A DNA stretch of 64,000 nucleotides from positions 1 through 64,000 of the forward strand of contig NZ_AONC01000021.1 of the NCBI RefSeq assembly GCF_000585215.1. The letters are read 5' to 3'. Source of the stretch: Imhoffiella purpurea (GTDB taxonomy: Bacteria; Pseudomonadota; Gammaproteobacteria; Chromatiales; Chromatiaceae). The translations under genes and the position numbers were made by a program. Positions 18,648 to 28,606 of this stretch are shown in pieces (the first letter of the stretch is position 1; each line of letters opens with the position of its first letter). Below the pieces are notes generated by a model, which had not been told where the DNA came from, searched no databases, and saw only the letters and a list, made by a program, of their open reading frames with translations.

Positions 18648-18675
18648 ACGCAGCGATCGCCAGGGGAGTCATTCG

Positions 18676-19344
<669 letters not shown>

Positions 19345-19347
19345 ACC

Positions 19348-20313
19348 ATGGCCAAGAAGCGCACCGTCCGCAGCCACAACCCGAGTCTGCTCGATCTGCC
19401 CGGAATCTGGTTCGGTCATCACCTGCAGAGCGTCATCGCCACCCTGGGACGCCTGATGGACACGCCGCTCCCGACCGGGATGACCGTGGCCGTGATCGCC
19501 ATCTCGCTCGCCCTGCCGGCCTCGCTGTTCGTGATCACCGAGAATCTGCGCACCATGGCCGGCGGCTGGGACCAGACGGCGGCCATCTCGCTCTTCCTCA
19601 AGCTCGACACCGGCGACCGCGACGCCAAAACCGTCGCGACCCGACTCCAGTCCTGGCCCGAGATCGCGAAGGTGCATCTCATCACACGCGATCAGGCGCT
19701 GGCCGAATTCCGCGCCCTGGGCGGATTCGAGGAGGCCCTGGAGCAACTCAAGAGCAATCCGCTCCCGGTCGTGCTCGCCATCTATCCCAACGCCTTCAAT
19801 TCGACGCCCGAGCGACTGGAGCGCCTGCAGGCGCGCCTGCTGAAGCAGCCCGAGTCGGATTTCGCCCGCATGGACACCCTTTGGCTGAAACGTTTCCAGG
19901 CCATCCTGGATCTGGTCCAAAGCGCGGTCATGCTGCTGGGCGGACTGCTTGGGCTGGGCGTGCTGCTCATCGTCGGCAACACCATCCGGCTCGAGATCCT
20001 CAACCGGCGGATCGAGATCGAGATCATGGAGCTGGTCGGCGCCACCCATGCCTTCATCCGCCGCCCCTTCCTCTATACCGGGGCCTGGTATGGACTGCTG
20101 GGCGGCATCACCGCCTGGCTGCTGGTCAGCATCGCCGTGCTGCTGCTCCAGCAGCCGGTCTCACGCCTCGCCACCCTCTACCGCAGCGAGTTCGATCTCC
20201 AGGGACTGGGACTGGGGGCGACAGGGGTCATCCTCGGCGGCAGCATCCTGCTCGGCCTGATCGGCAGCTGGATCGCGGTGAACCGTCATCTCGAGGGCGC
20301 CGAACCCGGTTAG
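19348..20313 (+). CDS. ftsX: Cell division protein FtsX
   Basis: A 321-residue membrane protein with four membrane segments. A cytoplasmic N-terminus leads to the first helix (about 48-68), then a large periplasmic loop with the family sequences ISLFLKLDTGD and FRALGGFEEALEQLKSNPLP, and a C-terminal FtsX domain with three helices including IVGNTIRLEILNRRIEIEIMELVGA. It forms the FtsEX complex with the preceding gene. Its stop overlaps the stop region of the convergent EEP gene by 4 bases. Confidence 0.95.
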   Translation: MAKKRTVRSHNPSLLDLPGIWFGHHLQSVIATLGRLMDTPLPTGMTVAVIAISLALPASLFVITENLRTMAGGWDQTAAISLFLKLDTGDRDAKTVATRLQSWPEIAKVHLITRDQALAEFRALGGFEEALEQLKSNPLPVVLAIYPNAFNSTPERLERLQARLLKQPESDFARMDTLWLKRFQAILDLVQSAVMLLGGLLGLGVLLIVGNTIRLEILNRRIEIEIMELVGATHAFIRRPFLYTGAWYGLLGGITAWLLVSIAVLLLQQPVSRLATLYRSEFDLQGLGLGATGVILGGSILLGLIGSWIAVNRHLEGAEPG

Positions 20314-21107
20314 GCCGCTCCCGACACAGAGGCATGCGTCGTCTGAAAGGACTCGGCGAAGCGCAGGCCGTCGGGTAGCTCGACGACCATGCTGAGCGGC
20401 AGATGGTCCGACAGGGCATAGTCGATGACGCGCGCCGACACCAGCTTGAGCGGCCGCGAGATGAGGATGTGGTCCAGGTTGTGACGCGGCCGCCAGCTCG
20501 GAAAGGTCTTGAGCTCGCAGTCCATGCCGCGCATCTGGGCGTTGCGCAGCATGTTGCGCAGCCCCTTGGAATCGCAGCCGCAGTTGAAGTCGCCCATCAT
20601 CACCAGATAGGGATGCTTGTCGGCCAGCCGGGCGAGATAGTCCAGCTGGCGCCGTCGCGCGCGCCATCCCAGCGCGAGATGGACGATCGCCACCGCCAGA
20701 TGCTCGCCGTTGCTCAGTGGATACTCGGCGCTGACCGCGCCGCGGCCGGGTAGTCCTGGGAGACGATGCTCGGTGATGTGGACCGGACGCAGGCGGCTGA
20801 GCAGGCCGTTGCTGTGCTGGGCGAAGGGTCCCAGATTACGGTTGACCTGGCGATACCAGTGGGGAAACCCGCCTTGGCGGGCGAGATACTGGATCTGGTC
20901 GATATAGCTGCTGCGCAGACTGCCCGCATCGACCTCCTGCAACCCGACCAGATCGAATTGACGCAGAACCTGCGCGATGCGGGCCAGATTCACCAATCGC
21001 TCCGGATGCGGCAGAACGTGCTTCCAACTGTTGGTGAGATAATCGCTGTACTGACGGGAATAGATGCCCGCCTGCACGTTGTAGCTCAGCAGATTCAATC
21101 GCTGCAT
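20310..21107 (-). CDS. Endonuclease/exonuclease/phosphatase (EEP) family protein
   Basis: A 265-residue EEP-fold protein. Metal and catalytic motifs: LSYNVQAG near the N-terminus, GLQEVDAGS (catalytic Glu), VMMGDFNCGCDSKGL (GDFN) and YALSDHLPLSMVVEL (terminal SDH). The fold covers DNA-repair nucleases, sphingomyelinases and inositol phosphatases; the substrate cannot be read from the sequence. No signal peptide is seen, so it is probably cytoplasmic. It is convergent with ftsX and separated from cytochrome c4 by a strong terminator. Confidence 0.8.
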   Translation of the reverse strand: MQRLNLLSYNVQAGIYSRQYSDYLTNSWKHVLPHPERLVNLARIAQVLRQFDLVGLQEVDAGSLRSSYIDQIQYLARQGGFPHWYRQVNRNLGPFAQHSNGLLSRLRPVHITEHRLPGLPGRGAVSAEYPLSNGEHLAVAIVHLALGWRARRRQLDYLARLADKHPYLVMMGDFNCGCDSKGLRNMLRNAQMRGMDCELKTFPSWRPRHNLDHILISRPLKLVSARVIDYALSDHLPLSMVVELPDGLRFAESFQTTHASVSGAA

Positions 21108-21202
21108 GCCGGAACGCCGATCGACCCTCGGGTCGTGAGACTTCTGATGCGATCGACCCTAGCACAGCCGCGCTCGGTGACCAAGTCCGGGCAAACCGCA
21201 AC

Positions 21203-21232
21203 GGAAAAAGGCCGTTTAAACGGCCTTTTTCC
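21203..21232 (-). terminator. Intrinsic terminator of the cytochrome c4 gene
   Basis: A perfect 30-base palindrome: GGAAAAAGGCCGTTT and its complement, giving a GC-rich stem with an A run on one side and a T run on the other. It is 62 bases past the cytochrome c4 stop. This is the best rho-independent terminator in the window. Confidence 0.9.
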
Positions 21233-21293
21233 TTCACCAGCCCCAACTGAAAACGGTCCGAACGGGGATCCGAAGCGCGAGCCGATCAGCCCG

Positions 21294-21920
21294 TCAGTTG
21301 CCCAGACCCTGAACGTATTGGGACACGGCCGCCATCTCGGCATCGGTCATCTTGGAGGCGACACCGCGCATCATGCCATTGGGATCGTTCTCGCGCTCCT
21401 GGTCGCGGAACAGGCCCAGCGTCTGCTTGACGTAGTCGGCATGCTGACCGGAGAGCCGGGGGAACTTGGAGAGGCCCTGACCCATGCCGGCCGGGCCGTG
21501 ACAGCCGCTGCACGCCGGAACGCCGGTCTCAGGATTGCCGGCGCGGTAGATCTTCTCGCCCAGCTTGACCGCCTCGGGATCGGCCTGACCGCCGGTCTGC
21601 GTCTGAGTGGAGAGATAGGCCGCAACGTCGACGACCTCCTGCTCGGTCAGGGGCATCGCCATGGGCGTCATCTGGACGTTGTAGCGGTTGCCCGCCTTGA
21701 AATCGGCCAGCTGCTTCTTGATGTACTCCTCGTGCTGGCCGGCGAGCTTCGGCCAGGTGGTCACGATGCTGTTGCCCTGAGGGCCATGGCAAGCCATGCA
21801 GATGCCGTTGACCTTCGCCTCGCCCGCCTCGACGTTGGGCTCGAGTTGCTCAGCGGCCTGAACCGCGCCGCCGGCCAAGGCGGCCGCCACCGAAATCGTT
21901 ATCAGCCAAGTCTTCTTCAT
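21294..21920 (-). CDS. Diheme cytochrome c4
   Basis: A 208-residue periplasmic electron carrier made of two similar class I cytochrome c domains. A signal peptide (MKKTWLITISVAAALAGGAVQA) precedes heme sites CMACH (about residue 37) and CSGCH (about 137). Each domain has a downstream methionine-containing segment (NVQMTPMAMPL and ENDPNGMMRGVA) for the sixth ligand, and each has the WPKLAGQH or FPRLSGQH helix typical of c4. Cytochrome c4 donates electrons to terminal oxidases. Copper-delivery genes for oxidase assembly lie just upstream on the same strand. Confidence 0.94.
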   Translation of the reverse strand: MKKTWLITISVAAALAGGAVQAAEQLEPNVEAGEAKVNGICMACHGPQGNSIVTTWPKLAGQHEEYIKKQLADFKAGNRYNVQMTPMAMPLTEQEVVDVAAYLSTQTQTGGQADPEAVKLGEKIYRAGNPETGVPACSGCHGPAGMGQGLSKFPRLSGQHADYVKQTLGLFRDQERENDPNGMMRGVASKMTDAEMAAVSQYVQGLGN

Positions 21921-22192
21921 CGCTAATGCCTAAATCTAATCGTGTTCGGGGCCCCGTCGCATCCGTTGACGGTCGGCCGATGGAGTTAGGGTGCAGAAAA
22001 TCCGGCGATATATATCAGATATTTGGCACATGGGTCAAACCGCATGCCGCTTCGAGTGACGGCATTCGACCGGCTCCGCACCCGTGCGTAGACCCGCATA
22101 TGGGCAGAAAAATCCCGCTGGCGAAATAACTCGAAGAGAGGTGACACCGGACCCCGTCCAGCCGAATCGGCGGCGCACGGCTCATGCCGATC

Positions 22193-22657
22193 TCAGTGAG
22201 CCGTCCCCGAACGATGCATCTGACCCATCTCGATCCGGCGCACGGGCACCTCCAGATCCAGGGTCTCGCCATCGTCGAAGCGCAGCTCCAGATCGATGTC
22301 CGTCCCCGGATCGAGCGGCTGCCCGAGACCGATCAGCATGATGTGCAATCCGCCCGGCGCCAGGGTCGCCGTGCCGCCGGCCGGGATGTCGATCCGTTCG
22401 ATACGGCGCATCTGCATCATTCCGTCCGCCATGACATGGGTGTGCAGTTCGACCGTCTCCGCCACCGGGCTCTCGGCGGCGACCAGTGCCCGATCCTCTC
22501 CGGAATGATTGCTCAGCACCATGAAGGCGGCGCTGTTGCGCTGCCCCGCCGGCACGGCGCGTGCATAGGGATCGGTCACCTGGATCTCGGCCGCCAAGGG
22601 ACCTGCGGACAAGACCGAAACCATCACTGAGGTCAGAATTTGGAGCGATCGAAACAT
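22193..22657 (-). CDS. Periplasmic copper chaperone PCu(A)C
   Basis: A 154-residue exported protein (signal peptide ending PLAAE) of the PCu(A)C family. The copper-binding His/Met pattern is visible as ELHTHVMADGMMQM followed later by GGLHIMLIGL, matching H-M-x10-M-x21-H-x-M. Other family landmarks are DPYARAVPAGQRNSAAFM at the start of the mature domain. It delivers Cu(I) to the CuA or CuB site of cytochrome oxidases. It sits 60 bases behind the SCO gene, so the two probably form one copper-assembly operon. Confidence 0.92.
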   Translation of the reverse strand: MFRSLQILTSVMVSVLSAGPLAAEIQVTDPYARAVPAGQRNSAAFMVLSNHSGEDRALVAAESPVAETVELHTHVMADGMMQMRRIERIDIPAGGTATLAPGGLHIMLIGLGQPLDPGTDIDLELRFDDGETLDLEVPVRRIEMGQMHRSGTAH

Positions 22658-22717
22658 GAGTGACCTCTTGTCGTGTGCGATGAAGGGCCGCTGGACGATC
22701 GAAATGGATCCGGGAAC

Positions 22718-23347
22718 CTAATTCTCGGCGAGCACCTCGCGGATCACCTCTCTGATCCGGCTCGGCGAGGTGGCGTGATCGAGCCTTCGAACCAGACGCC
22801 CGGATGTGTCGACGACATAAGTGTAGGCCGAATGATCCACCAGATAGCCCATCGCCGAACCGCTCAGCGGGACCTTCCGATAGGCCGCGCCGTAGAGCTC
22901 GGCGACATGGGCGACCCGGTCCGGGGTTCCGGTGATGCCGACGACGTTCGGATGGAAATAACGGCCATAGGCGGCCAGATGATCCAGGCTGTCGCGCTCC
23001 GGATCGACGCTGACGAAAAGCACCAGCACCCGATCCAGCTCCTGCGGGGTCAGATCCTGGAGCGCCGACGCCAGATAGGCCAGGTTGGTCGGACAGATAT
23101 CGGGACAGGCGGTATAGCCGAAATAGATGAGCACGACCCGGCCGCGCAGATCGGCCAGACGCACCGGCCCGTTCTTGGACTGCAGGGTGAAATCGCCGCC
23201 CTTGGGCTGAGCCGACAGCGCCAATCCGCCGCTGCCCAGACCCAGCCGCTCGGGAAGGGATCCACCCAGCAGCCAGAGGCCGACGCATCCCGCGAGGAGC
23301 AGGACGAACACCGCGACGACAAGACGCCGGCCTCGTCTCAGAGACAT
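22718..23347 (-). CDS. SCO1/SenC family copper protein
   Basis: A 209-residue membrane-anchored thioredoxin-fold protein. One N-terminal helix (about 9-30) is followed by the copper and thiol motif TACPDICPTNL (CxxxC) and the conserved His in VDHSAYTYVV. VLIYFGYTACPD and VLFVSVDPERDS are family signatures. SCO proteins insert copper into, or reduce, the CuA site of cytochrome oxidase. Its partner PCu(A)C gene follows on the same strand, and cytochrome c4 lies beyond. Confidence 0.93.
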   Translation of the reverse strand: MSLRRGRRLVVAVFVLLLAGCVGLWLLGGSLPERLGLGSGGLALSAQPKGGDFTLQSKNGPVRLADLRGRVVLIYFGYTACPDICPTNLAYLASALQDLTPQELDRVLVLFVSVDPERDSLDHLAAYGRYFHPNVVGITGTPDRVAHVAELYGAAYRKVPLSGSAMGYLVDHSAYTYVVDTSGRLVRRLDHATSPSRIREVIREVLAEN

Positions 23348-23380
23348 GGGATACAGGCCATCGTCAGGGTTTCCGCCTCG

Positions 23381-24022
23381 CTACAGATCCTCGCCGGACA
23401 GGCCGTCGAAGAAATCCACCAGCCCGGTCTCGAGCGAATACTCGGCACCCACCACCAGGAGATCCTCCTTCTGGATCAGGGACTCGATGATCGAGGATCC
23501 GTGACGCAGATGGTCGGCCGACGCCCTGACGTTCGCGCGCACCGCGGCCCGATGCAGCGCGGACCGATCATGACGCAGCTCGGTATCCAGCAGGCTCTGC
23601 ACCGAGGGCTTCACCCGGTTGACGATGGAGGCGATGTTGTTGGACTCGGTATCCTCGTCGTCGAGCAGCGTCTCGATGGTGGCCGACACGGCACCGCAGT
23701 GCGAATGCCCCAGCACCACCACCAAACGGGTGTGATAGCGCGAGACCGCGAACTCGACGCTCCCCACCTGGGAGGGCGCCACGATATTGCCCGCGACCCG
23801 GATCACGAAGAGATCGCCAAGCCCCTGGTCGAAGATGATCTCGGCCGGAACGCGCGAGTCCGAGCATCCCAGGATGATGGCGAACGGCTCCTGCCCGGCC
23901 AGGAGATCGGCGCGCTGCTGATGCGACAAGCGACCTTCGAAGGTGTTCGAATTGTTCGCGAAGCGCAGATTGCCTTCGCGCAGACGCTTCAGCGCCTCGA
24001 TTGCGGTAAGGGATGTTGCCAT
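23381..24022 (-). CDS. Beta-class carbonic anhydrase
   Basis: A 213-residue zinc enzyme that interconverts CO2 and bicarbonate. Zinc ligands are in GCSDSRVPAEIIFDQGLGDLF (Cys and the Asp-Arg pair) and VLGHSHCGAV (His and Cys). VIRVAGNIVAPSQVGSVEFAV is a strong family signature. The start is the ATG at 24022 (MATSLTAIEALKRL); a longer frame to 24262 has no homology. In an autotroph it would supply bicarbonate or CO2 to carboxylases, but no carboxysome or Calvin genes are adjacent. Confidence 0.93.
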   Translation of the reverse strand: MATSLTAIEALKRLREGNLRFANNSNTFEGRLSHQQRADLLAGQEPFAIILGCSDSRVPAEIIFDQGLGDLFVIRVAGNIVAPSQVGSVEFAVSRYHTRLVVVLGHSHCGAVSATIETLLDDEDTESNNIASIVNRVKPSVQSLLDTELRHDRSALHRAAVRANVRASADHLRHGSSIIESLIQKEDLLVVGAEYSLETGLVDFFDGLSGEDL

Positions 24023-24140
24023 GTAGATACCGGATACTTGCCGCACTGGCAGGAAGATGACGAAGGGGTATGTAGCCGGCGGAACGGGAGACGGCCAGCC
24101 GTCGCCCGGGCCGGTGGAATCGACCCGCAACGGGCTCGGC

Positions 24141-24551
24141 TCAGCCCCGGTCGCCCGAATCGATTCGGCTCTCGAAACGTGGCGGCGTCTCCATCGTACG
24201 CTTGACCGCACAGAGATCCATGGCCCGGAGGATACTGGACTCATAGCGCTCGGGGAAGCCATGAGGCAGCGTCAGGCTCAAGATGATGCGCGAATCGGCC
24301 AGATCCTTGGGGTTGGACTCCCAGTCCATGCGAAGACTCAGCCCCTCGGTCGAGAGATTGCGGCTCTGACAGAACTTCAGGGCGAAGATACCGGCGCAGG
24401 TGGCGATCGAGGACAGAAAGAGGTCGTAGGGCTGAGGGGCGCTCTGATCGCCGCCGTGCTCCCTGGATTGGTCGGTCCGGATCGAAAACTCGCGGATCCT
24501 GGCATCCACGCGCTGACCGCCCGGGAAGCTGACTTCGATGGATTCTGACAT
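24141..24551 (-). CDS. OsmC family protein, second paralogue
   Basis: A 136-residue OsmC-fold protein: an N-terminal strand region (MSESIEVSFPGGQRVDA), PQPYDLFLSSIATCAGIFALKFC with the two helix cysteines, then strand-rich DWESNPKDLADSRIILSLTLP. It resembles the YhfA-like branch rather than Ohr. The start was set at MSESIEV; the frame is open to 24698 but that stretch is unlike the family. It sits 118 bases upstream of the carbonic anhydrase gene on the same strand. Confidence 0.78.
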   Translation of the reverse strand: MSESIEVSFPGGQRVDARIREFSIRTDQSREHGGDQSAPQPYDLFLSSIATCAGIFALKFCQSRNLSTEGLSLRMDWESNPKDLADSRIILSLTLPHGFPERYESSILRAMDLCAVKRTMETPPRFESRIDSGDRG

Positions 24552-24719
24552 GATCGGTTTTCTCCGTTGGGACGCAAGACATATCTCGACGCCGCTCGGC
24601 GGCGGGACGACCCATGATCGCACGCGAAGGGGTATCCGGACACTTCGGACTCGACGCGGCCCGCGGATGTCGGAGAGCGATCCCGCAAGATCCTCCACCC
24701 GGAGCGGGATCTCGAGCGA

Positions 24720-24878
24720 TCAGGGCGAGGCATTTCTCAATCGGGCCGCGAACCAAAAGGTACTGCCCGCGTCGGGCATGCTCCGGGCCCCGGCCGAGCC
24801 GCCCATCAGCTCCGCAAGGCGCTTGGTGACGAAGACACCGGCACCAAGTCCACCGAAGCTACGGGTCGCCGATTTCAT
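24720..24878 (-). pseudogene. Remnant of a histidine kinase ATPase domain (C-terminal end)
   Basis: Read on the minus strand from the ATG at 24878, the frame gives SATRSFGGLGAGVFVTKRLA and then ELMGGSAGARSMPDAGSTFWF, ending at a stop at 24720. This matches the G2 box and end of a HATPase_c domain (usual form RRFGGTGLGLAI...LMGG...GSTFWF) with changes in the conserved glycine box, so it looks decayed. It overlaps the last codons of the GGDEF-EAL-CZB gene in a different frame. There is no dimerisation domain or N-box before it, and a TGA closes the frame about 55 bases upstream. Confidence 0.65.
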
Positions 24879-27800
24879 CCCGATCTCGCGCATGATTCTC
24901 CGAGGACCGACGAGACGCTCCGTCCCTCACCCTGGCCGTTCTGAAGCCGGATTCCAGCGCTTGCAGAAGCATATCCCGCAAGCCATGGAGTTCATTCAGC
25001 CTCCCGATGCCCCTGGCATGCTGTCCTTGGTCCTTGAGTTCCAGCAGCTCTTCCGCCAGCGCATGGATCCGTCGATGCAAGGTCTCGAGCCGCCGTCCCG
25101 AGCCCGGATCACAGCATTCCGCCTGTCCCTCGGCCGCCAGCCAGCGACCGAAGCGGCACTGGTATGGGTCCATCGACGGCCGGACGTCCCGAACTCCCCG
25201 CAGAGATTGCTCGACGGCGACCACCCAGGCGTTGTGATCGACCCCAGCATAGACCAGGGAACGCTCTTCACGCCCGACCGCCCCGAGTCCCGACCAGCGC
25301 GGATCGGGCGTCCAGTCGCGACACCAGCGGACGACCTCGTGTGCGGGCATGGGGCGTGCGATTCCGTATCCCTGCGCCAATTCGCCGCCGAGCATCTGCA
25401 GCACGGTGCCATGGGCCACGGTCTCCACCCCTTCGGCGATGACCTCGCGCCGAAACACGGCGGCCAGACTGAGAATGCTCTCCACGATGGCCAGCTCCTC
25501 CGTATTCTCGAGCATCTCCCGCACGAAGCTCTGGTCGATCTTAATCTGACCGACCGACAGACGCTTGAGATAGGCCAGCGAGGAATAGCCGGTGCCGAAA
25601 TCATCCAGGGCGCAGCGAATCCCCAGGGCATCGCAATCCGCGATAACCTGGGAGACGTGGGACAGGTCCTCCAGCGCCGTCGTCTCCAGCAGCTCGAGCT
25701 CGAGCCGGCCGGGAGGGATCCGCGGATGCTCCATCAGCTGGCGGCGCAGACGCTGGACGAAATCCGCCTGCTGCAGCTGACGGGCCCCGACGTTGACGCT
25801 GACCGGCAGATCCAGGCCCTCCTCGCGCCACAGATCCATCTGCGTCAAGGCGCGATCGATCACCCACTCGCCGAGCTTGATCGCCAGGGGATGATGCTCG
25901 ACCACGGGCAGGAAGATGCCCGGGGCCAGTAGACCGCGCTCGGGATGCTGCCAGCGGATGAGCGCCTCGAGGCCGACGACGTCGCCGGTGCGCAGGTTCA
26001 CCTTCGGCTGATAATGGAGGACGAACTCATCGGCGGCCAGGGCGGCGCGGATATGCTCCAGGCTTTCGTGAAAGCCGCGGGCGCTGCGGTCGTATTCCGC
26101 ATCGAAGAAGTGATAGCGGTTCTTGCCCGTCAGTTTGGCCTGATACATGGCCTGATCGGCCTGACGCAGCAGCTGGTCGCCATCGACCGTCTCCGCTTGA
26201 GGGTAGAGGGTGACCCCCGCGCTGGCCGACACCTGGATCAGGAGATCGCCGACCAGCAACGGCTCGGCAGCCGCGGCGAGCAACCGGCGCAGCAGTGCCT
26301 TGCTGGCCGCGGGCGCATCCAGATCGAGCAGGACGGCGACGAATTCGTCCCCGCCCAGACGGGCCAGGGTGTCGCCTTGACGCAGGGTCTGACGCATCCG
26401 CTCGGCGATGACCCTCAGGAACCGATCCCCGACGGCATGCCCGTAGCCGTCGTTGATGGTCTTGAACCCATCCAGATCGAGATAGACCACGGCCAGCTGC
26501 CGACCGCATCGCCGGCTCTCGGCCATCCCCTGCTGCAGACGCTCGGCCAGCAGGATCCGGTTGGGCAGCGCGGTCAGGGCGTCATAGTGAGCGATCTGCT
26601 CGAGCCTCCGTTCCTGCTCCTTGAAGGCGGTGATGTCGCGCACGATCCCCTGGAGGAAGACCTCTCCTCCGATCGTCATGCGGGTCAGAAGCACGGTCGC
26701 CGGGAACTGGGTACCGTCGGTGCGCCGATACATCCACTCGAAGTCGTACGCCCCCTCGCTCAGGGCGGTCTCGATCACCTCATGGATCTTCTCGTCGGAT
26801 CGGCGGCCGTCCGGCTGGAATTCAGGCGAGAGATCCCAGGCGCCCAGCCTGACGAATTCGGCCCGATCCTGGATGCCAAACAGCTGACAGGCGGCGTCAT
26901 TGCCGCTGGCGAAGCGCCAGCTCGGCGGCGTCAGGGTCATCATGGCATCGCGGGACTGCTCGAAGAACAGCCGATGGCGCTCTTCGCTCTCCTGCAGCTG
27001 CCGTTCCGCGAGCTTGCGCTCGGTGATATCGATGGTGTAGCCGCCGAGCAGGGTTTGGCCATCCTGAACGATGGGAAAACGGATCGAGGTGTAATGGCGA
27101 TCCTTGAAGGTCTCCTCCTGGCAGAGGACCTCGGCATTGGCGACGACCCGCCAATCATCGGCAGCGACCCGGGCGGCGAATTCGGCGGGAAACAGTTCGG
27201 CCATGGTCTTTCCCTCCATGTCGCACTCAGCCGCCCCGATCATCCGATGGAAGTTGTCGCTCGCCTTGACGACGCGGCTCTCCGTCGGCGTCACCCTTTT
27301 GACATAGGCGTATACGGGCGAATGCCGCAGGAAAAGATCCAGGATCTCCTGGCTTTGACGGCGTGCCAGCTCGGCCTTTTTCTGGCTGGTGACATCACGA
27401 ATGATCTCGATCGCGCCGATGACCTGGCCCGAGGGATCATGCAGAGGAGAGGCCTTGGCCACGACCCAGGCTCCGCGATTGCGGTACAGAGCGTTGCAGA
27501 AGACCTCCGCGATGAGACTCTCTCCCTCGCGGCGGATATGGGGATAGAGACTGGCCACCTCGGCATCGTCCAAGAAGACCAGATCCATCAGCTGTGAGCG
27601 CGCCTCGCCATAGAAGGGAAGGGTGTAGGCATAGTCCCCCCGGCCCAGCATCTGGGCGGCCGGAACGCCCGTCATCTGCTCGATCGCCTGGTTCCAGATG
27701 ATGACCCGCTTGTCCCGATCGATGGCCAGCATGGCATCGGGCAGGAAATTGAGGAGATCCTGCAGACGCTGCTGATTGGCCAGCAATGCCGCTTCGACCC

Positions 27801-28182
27801 CTTTGTGCTCGGTGATGTCGACGAGGATGCCGTTCCAAAGAACGCTGCCATCGGACTGGAGCAGAGGCAATGCCTGGCCGCGGATCCATTTAAGCCGGCC
27901 GCTTTTCGTCAGGATCCGATAGTTGTGGCTCCAGGCATCGAGCTTGGCGAAGGCGGATCCCACCGAGGCGAAGTGCGCGGCTCGGTCCTCCTCCAGAATG
28001 CAATGCATCAGCAGCCGATAGTCGGCATAGGCCTCCTCCGGGGTCACCTCGAACAGGCCTGTAAGGCCCGGGCTGAGATAGAGAAACCGCCCACCTTCCT
28101 CCCGACTCGCCCGAAACTGATACACCACCCCGGGGATGGCGGTTAGAAGGTGCTGTAACTGCTCGATCGAGACTGGATGCAT
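24859..28182 (-). CDS. PAS(x4)-GGDEF-EAL-CZB c-di-GMP signalling protein
   Basis: An 1107-residue protein. Four PAS/PAC domains (about 5-120, 130-255, 270-390, 395-520) precede GGDEF (535-690, ARLGGDEFVAVL) and EAL (710-955, GLEALIRWQHPE, LELELLETTAL, ALDDFGTGYSSL, KIDQSF, IAEGVET), both with intact signatures. The C-terminus carries a chemoreceptor zinc-binding (CZB) module at 980-1070 with VDHNAW, YQCRFGRWL and LHRRIHAL, supplying the H-C-H-H zinc site. The final 25 residues are Arg-rich and overlap a kinase remnant in another frame. The start is set at MHPVSIEQLQ; the ribosome site is weak and the frame is open to 28425. Confidence 0.88.
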   Translation of the reverse strand: MHPVSIEQLQHLLTAIPGVVYQFRASREEGGRFLYLSPGLTGLFEVTPEEAYADYRLLMHCILEEDRAAHFASVGSAFAKLDAWSHNYRILTKSGRLKWIRGQALPLLQSDGSVLWNGILVDITEHKGVEAALLANQQRLQDLLNFLPDAMLAIDRDKRVIIWNQAIEQMTGVPAAQMLGRGDYAYTLPFYGEARSQLMDLVFLDDAEVASLYPHIRREGESLIAEVFCNALYRNRGAWVVAKASPLHDPSGQVIGAIEIIRDVTSQKKAELARRQSQEILDLFLRHSPVYAYVKRVTPTESRVVKASDNFHRMIGAAECDMEGKTMAELFPAEFAARVAADDWRVVANAEVLCQEETFKDRHYTSIRFPIVQDGQTLLGGYTIDITERKLAERQLQESEERHRLFFEQSRDAMMTLTPPSWRFASGNDAACQLFGIQDRAEFVRLGAWDLSPEFQPDGRRSDEKIHEVIETALSEGAYDFEWMYRRTDGTQFPATVLLTRMTIGGEVFLQGIVRDITAFKEQERRLEQIAHYDALTALPNRILLAERLQQGMAESRRCGRQLAVVYLDLDGFKTINDGYGHAVGDRFLRVIAERMRQTLRQGDTLARLGGDEFVAVLLDLDAPAASKALLRRLLAAAAEPLLVGDLLIQVSASAGVTLYPQAETVDGDQLLRQADQAMYQAKLTGKNRYHFFDAEYDRSARGFHESLEHIRAALAADEFVLHYQPKVNLRTGDVVGLEALIRWQHPERGLLAPGIFLPVVEHHPLAIKLGEWVIDRALTQMDLWREEGLDLPVSVNVGARQLQQADFVQRLRRQLMEHPRIPPGRLELELLETTALEDLSHVSQVIADCDALGIRCALDDFGTGYSSLAYLKRLSVGQIKIDQSFVREMLENTEELAIVESILSLAAVFRREVIAEGVETVAHGTVLQMLGGELAQGYGIARPMPAHEVVRWCRDWTPDPRWSGLGAVGREERSLVYAGVDHNAWVVAVEQSLRGVRDVRPSMDPYQCRFGRWLAAEGQAECCDPGSGRRLETLHRRIHALAEELLELKDQGQHARGIGRLNELHGLRDMLLQALESGFRTARVRDGASRRSSENHARDRDEIGDP

Positions 28183-28606
28183 AACACTCGTGGGAACTGC
28201 CGCCCCAGCGAACGCATAACGCATGGACGCGGAAAAAACGCCGACGGGACGAAAAAAGCCATTGATTTCATTAGAAATCACATTCGCCCATCTCGCGAGA
28301 CGCCAAACCGGACCGGTGACTCCATTGCGTTGGGCATATCTGCTGAGTGTGCCAAAGTCATCGGGGATGTGCAGCGGTACCTGCTCCGAGATCGCCCGGA
28401 TCCTGAAGACATGCGCCCTCACCATGACCCAAAGGTTCGGTGGCGTGAAGCCCCTCTCCGATCGAACGCCTCCGTCACATGGCCGTCCGGCCGAAAGGCC
28501 ATTTTCCCGCCCAAGGCAGCATCGGCATGCATGCCGGTCGACGCACTGCTGAAGGAGGGTGCTATTTCGGTTCGTATCGAGATGGCCGATCGCTAGGATC
28601 TATGGT
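28183..28606. other. Intergenic region with no recognised gene
   Basis: About 420 bases between the start of the GGDEF-EAL-CZB gene and the toxin remnant. It is somewhat less GC-rich in places (around 28230-28290). It may hold the promoter of the c-di-GMP gene. No motif or small gene was recognised. Confidence 0.4.
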
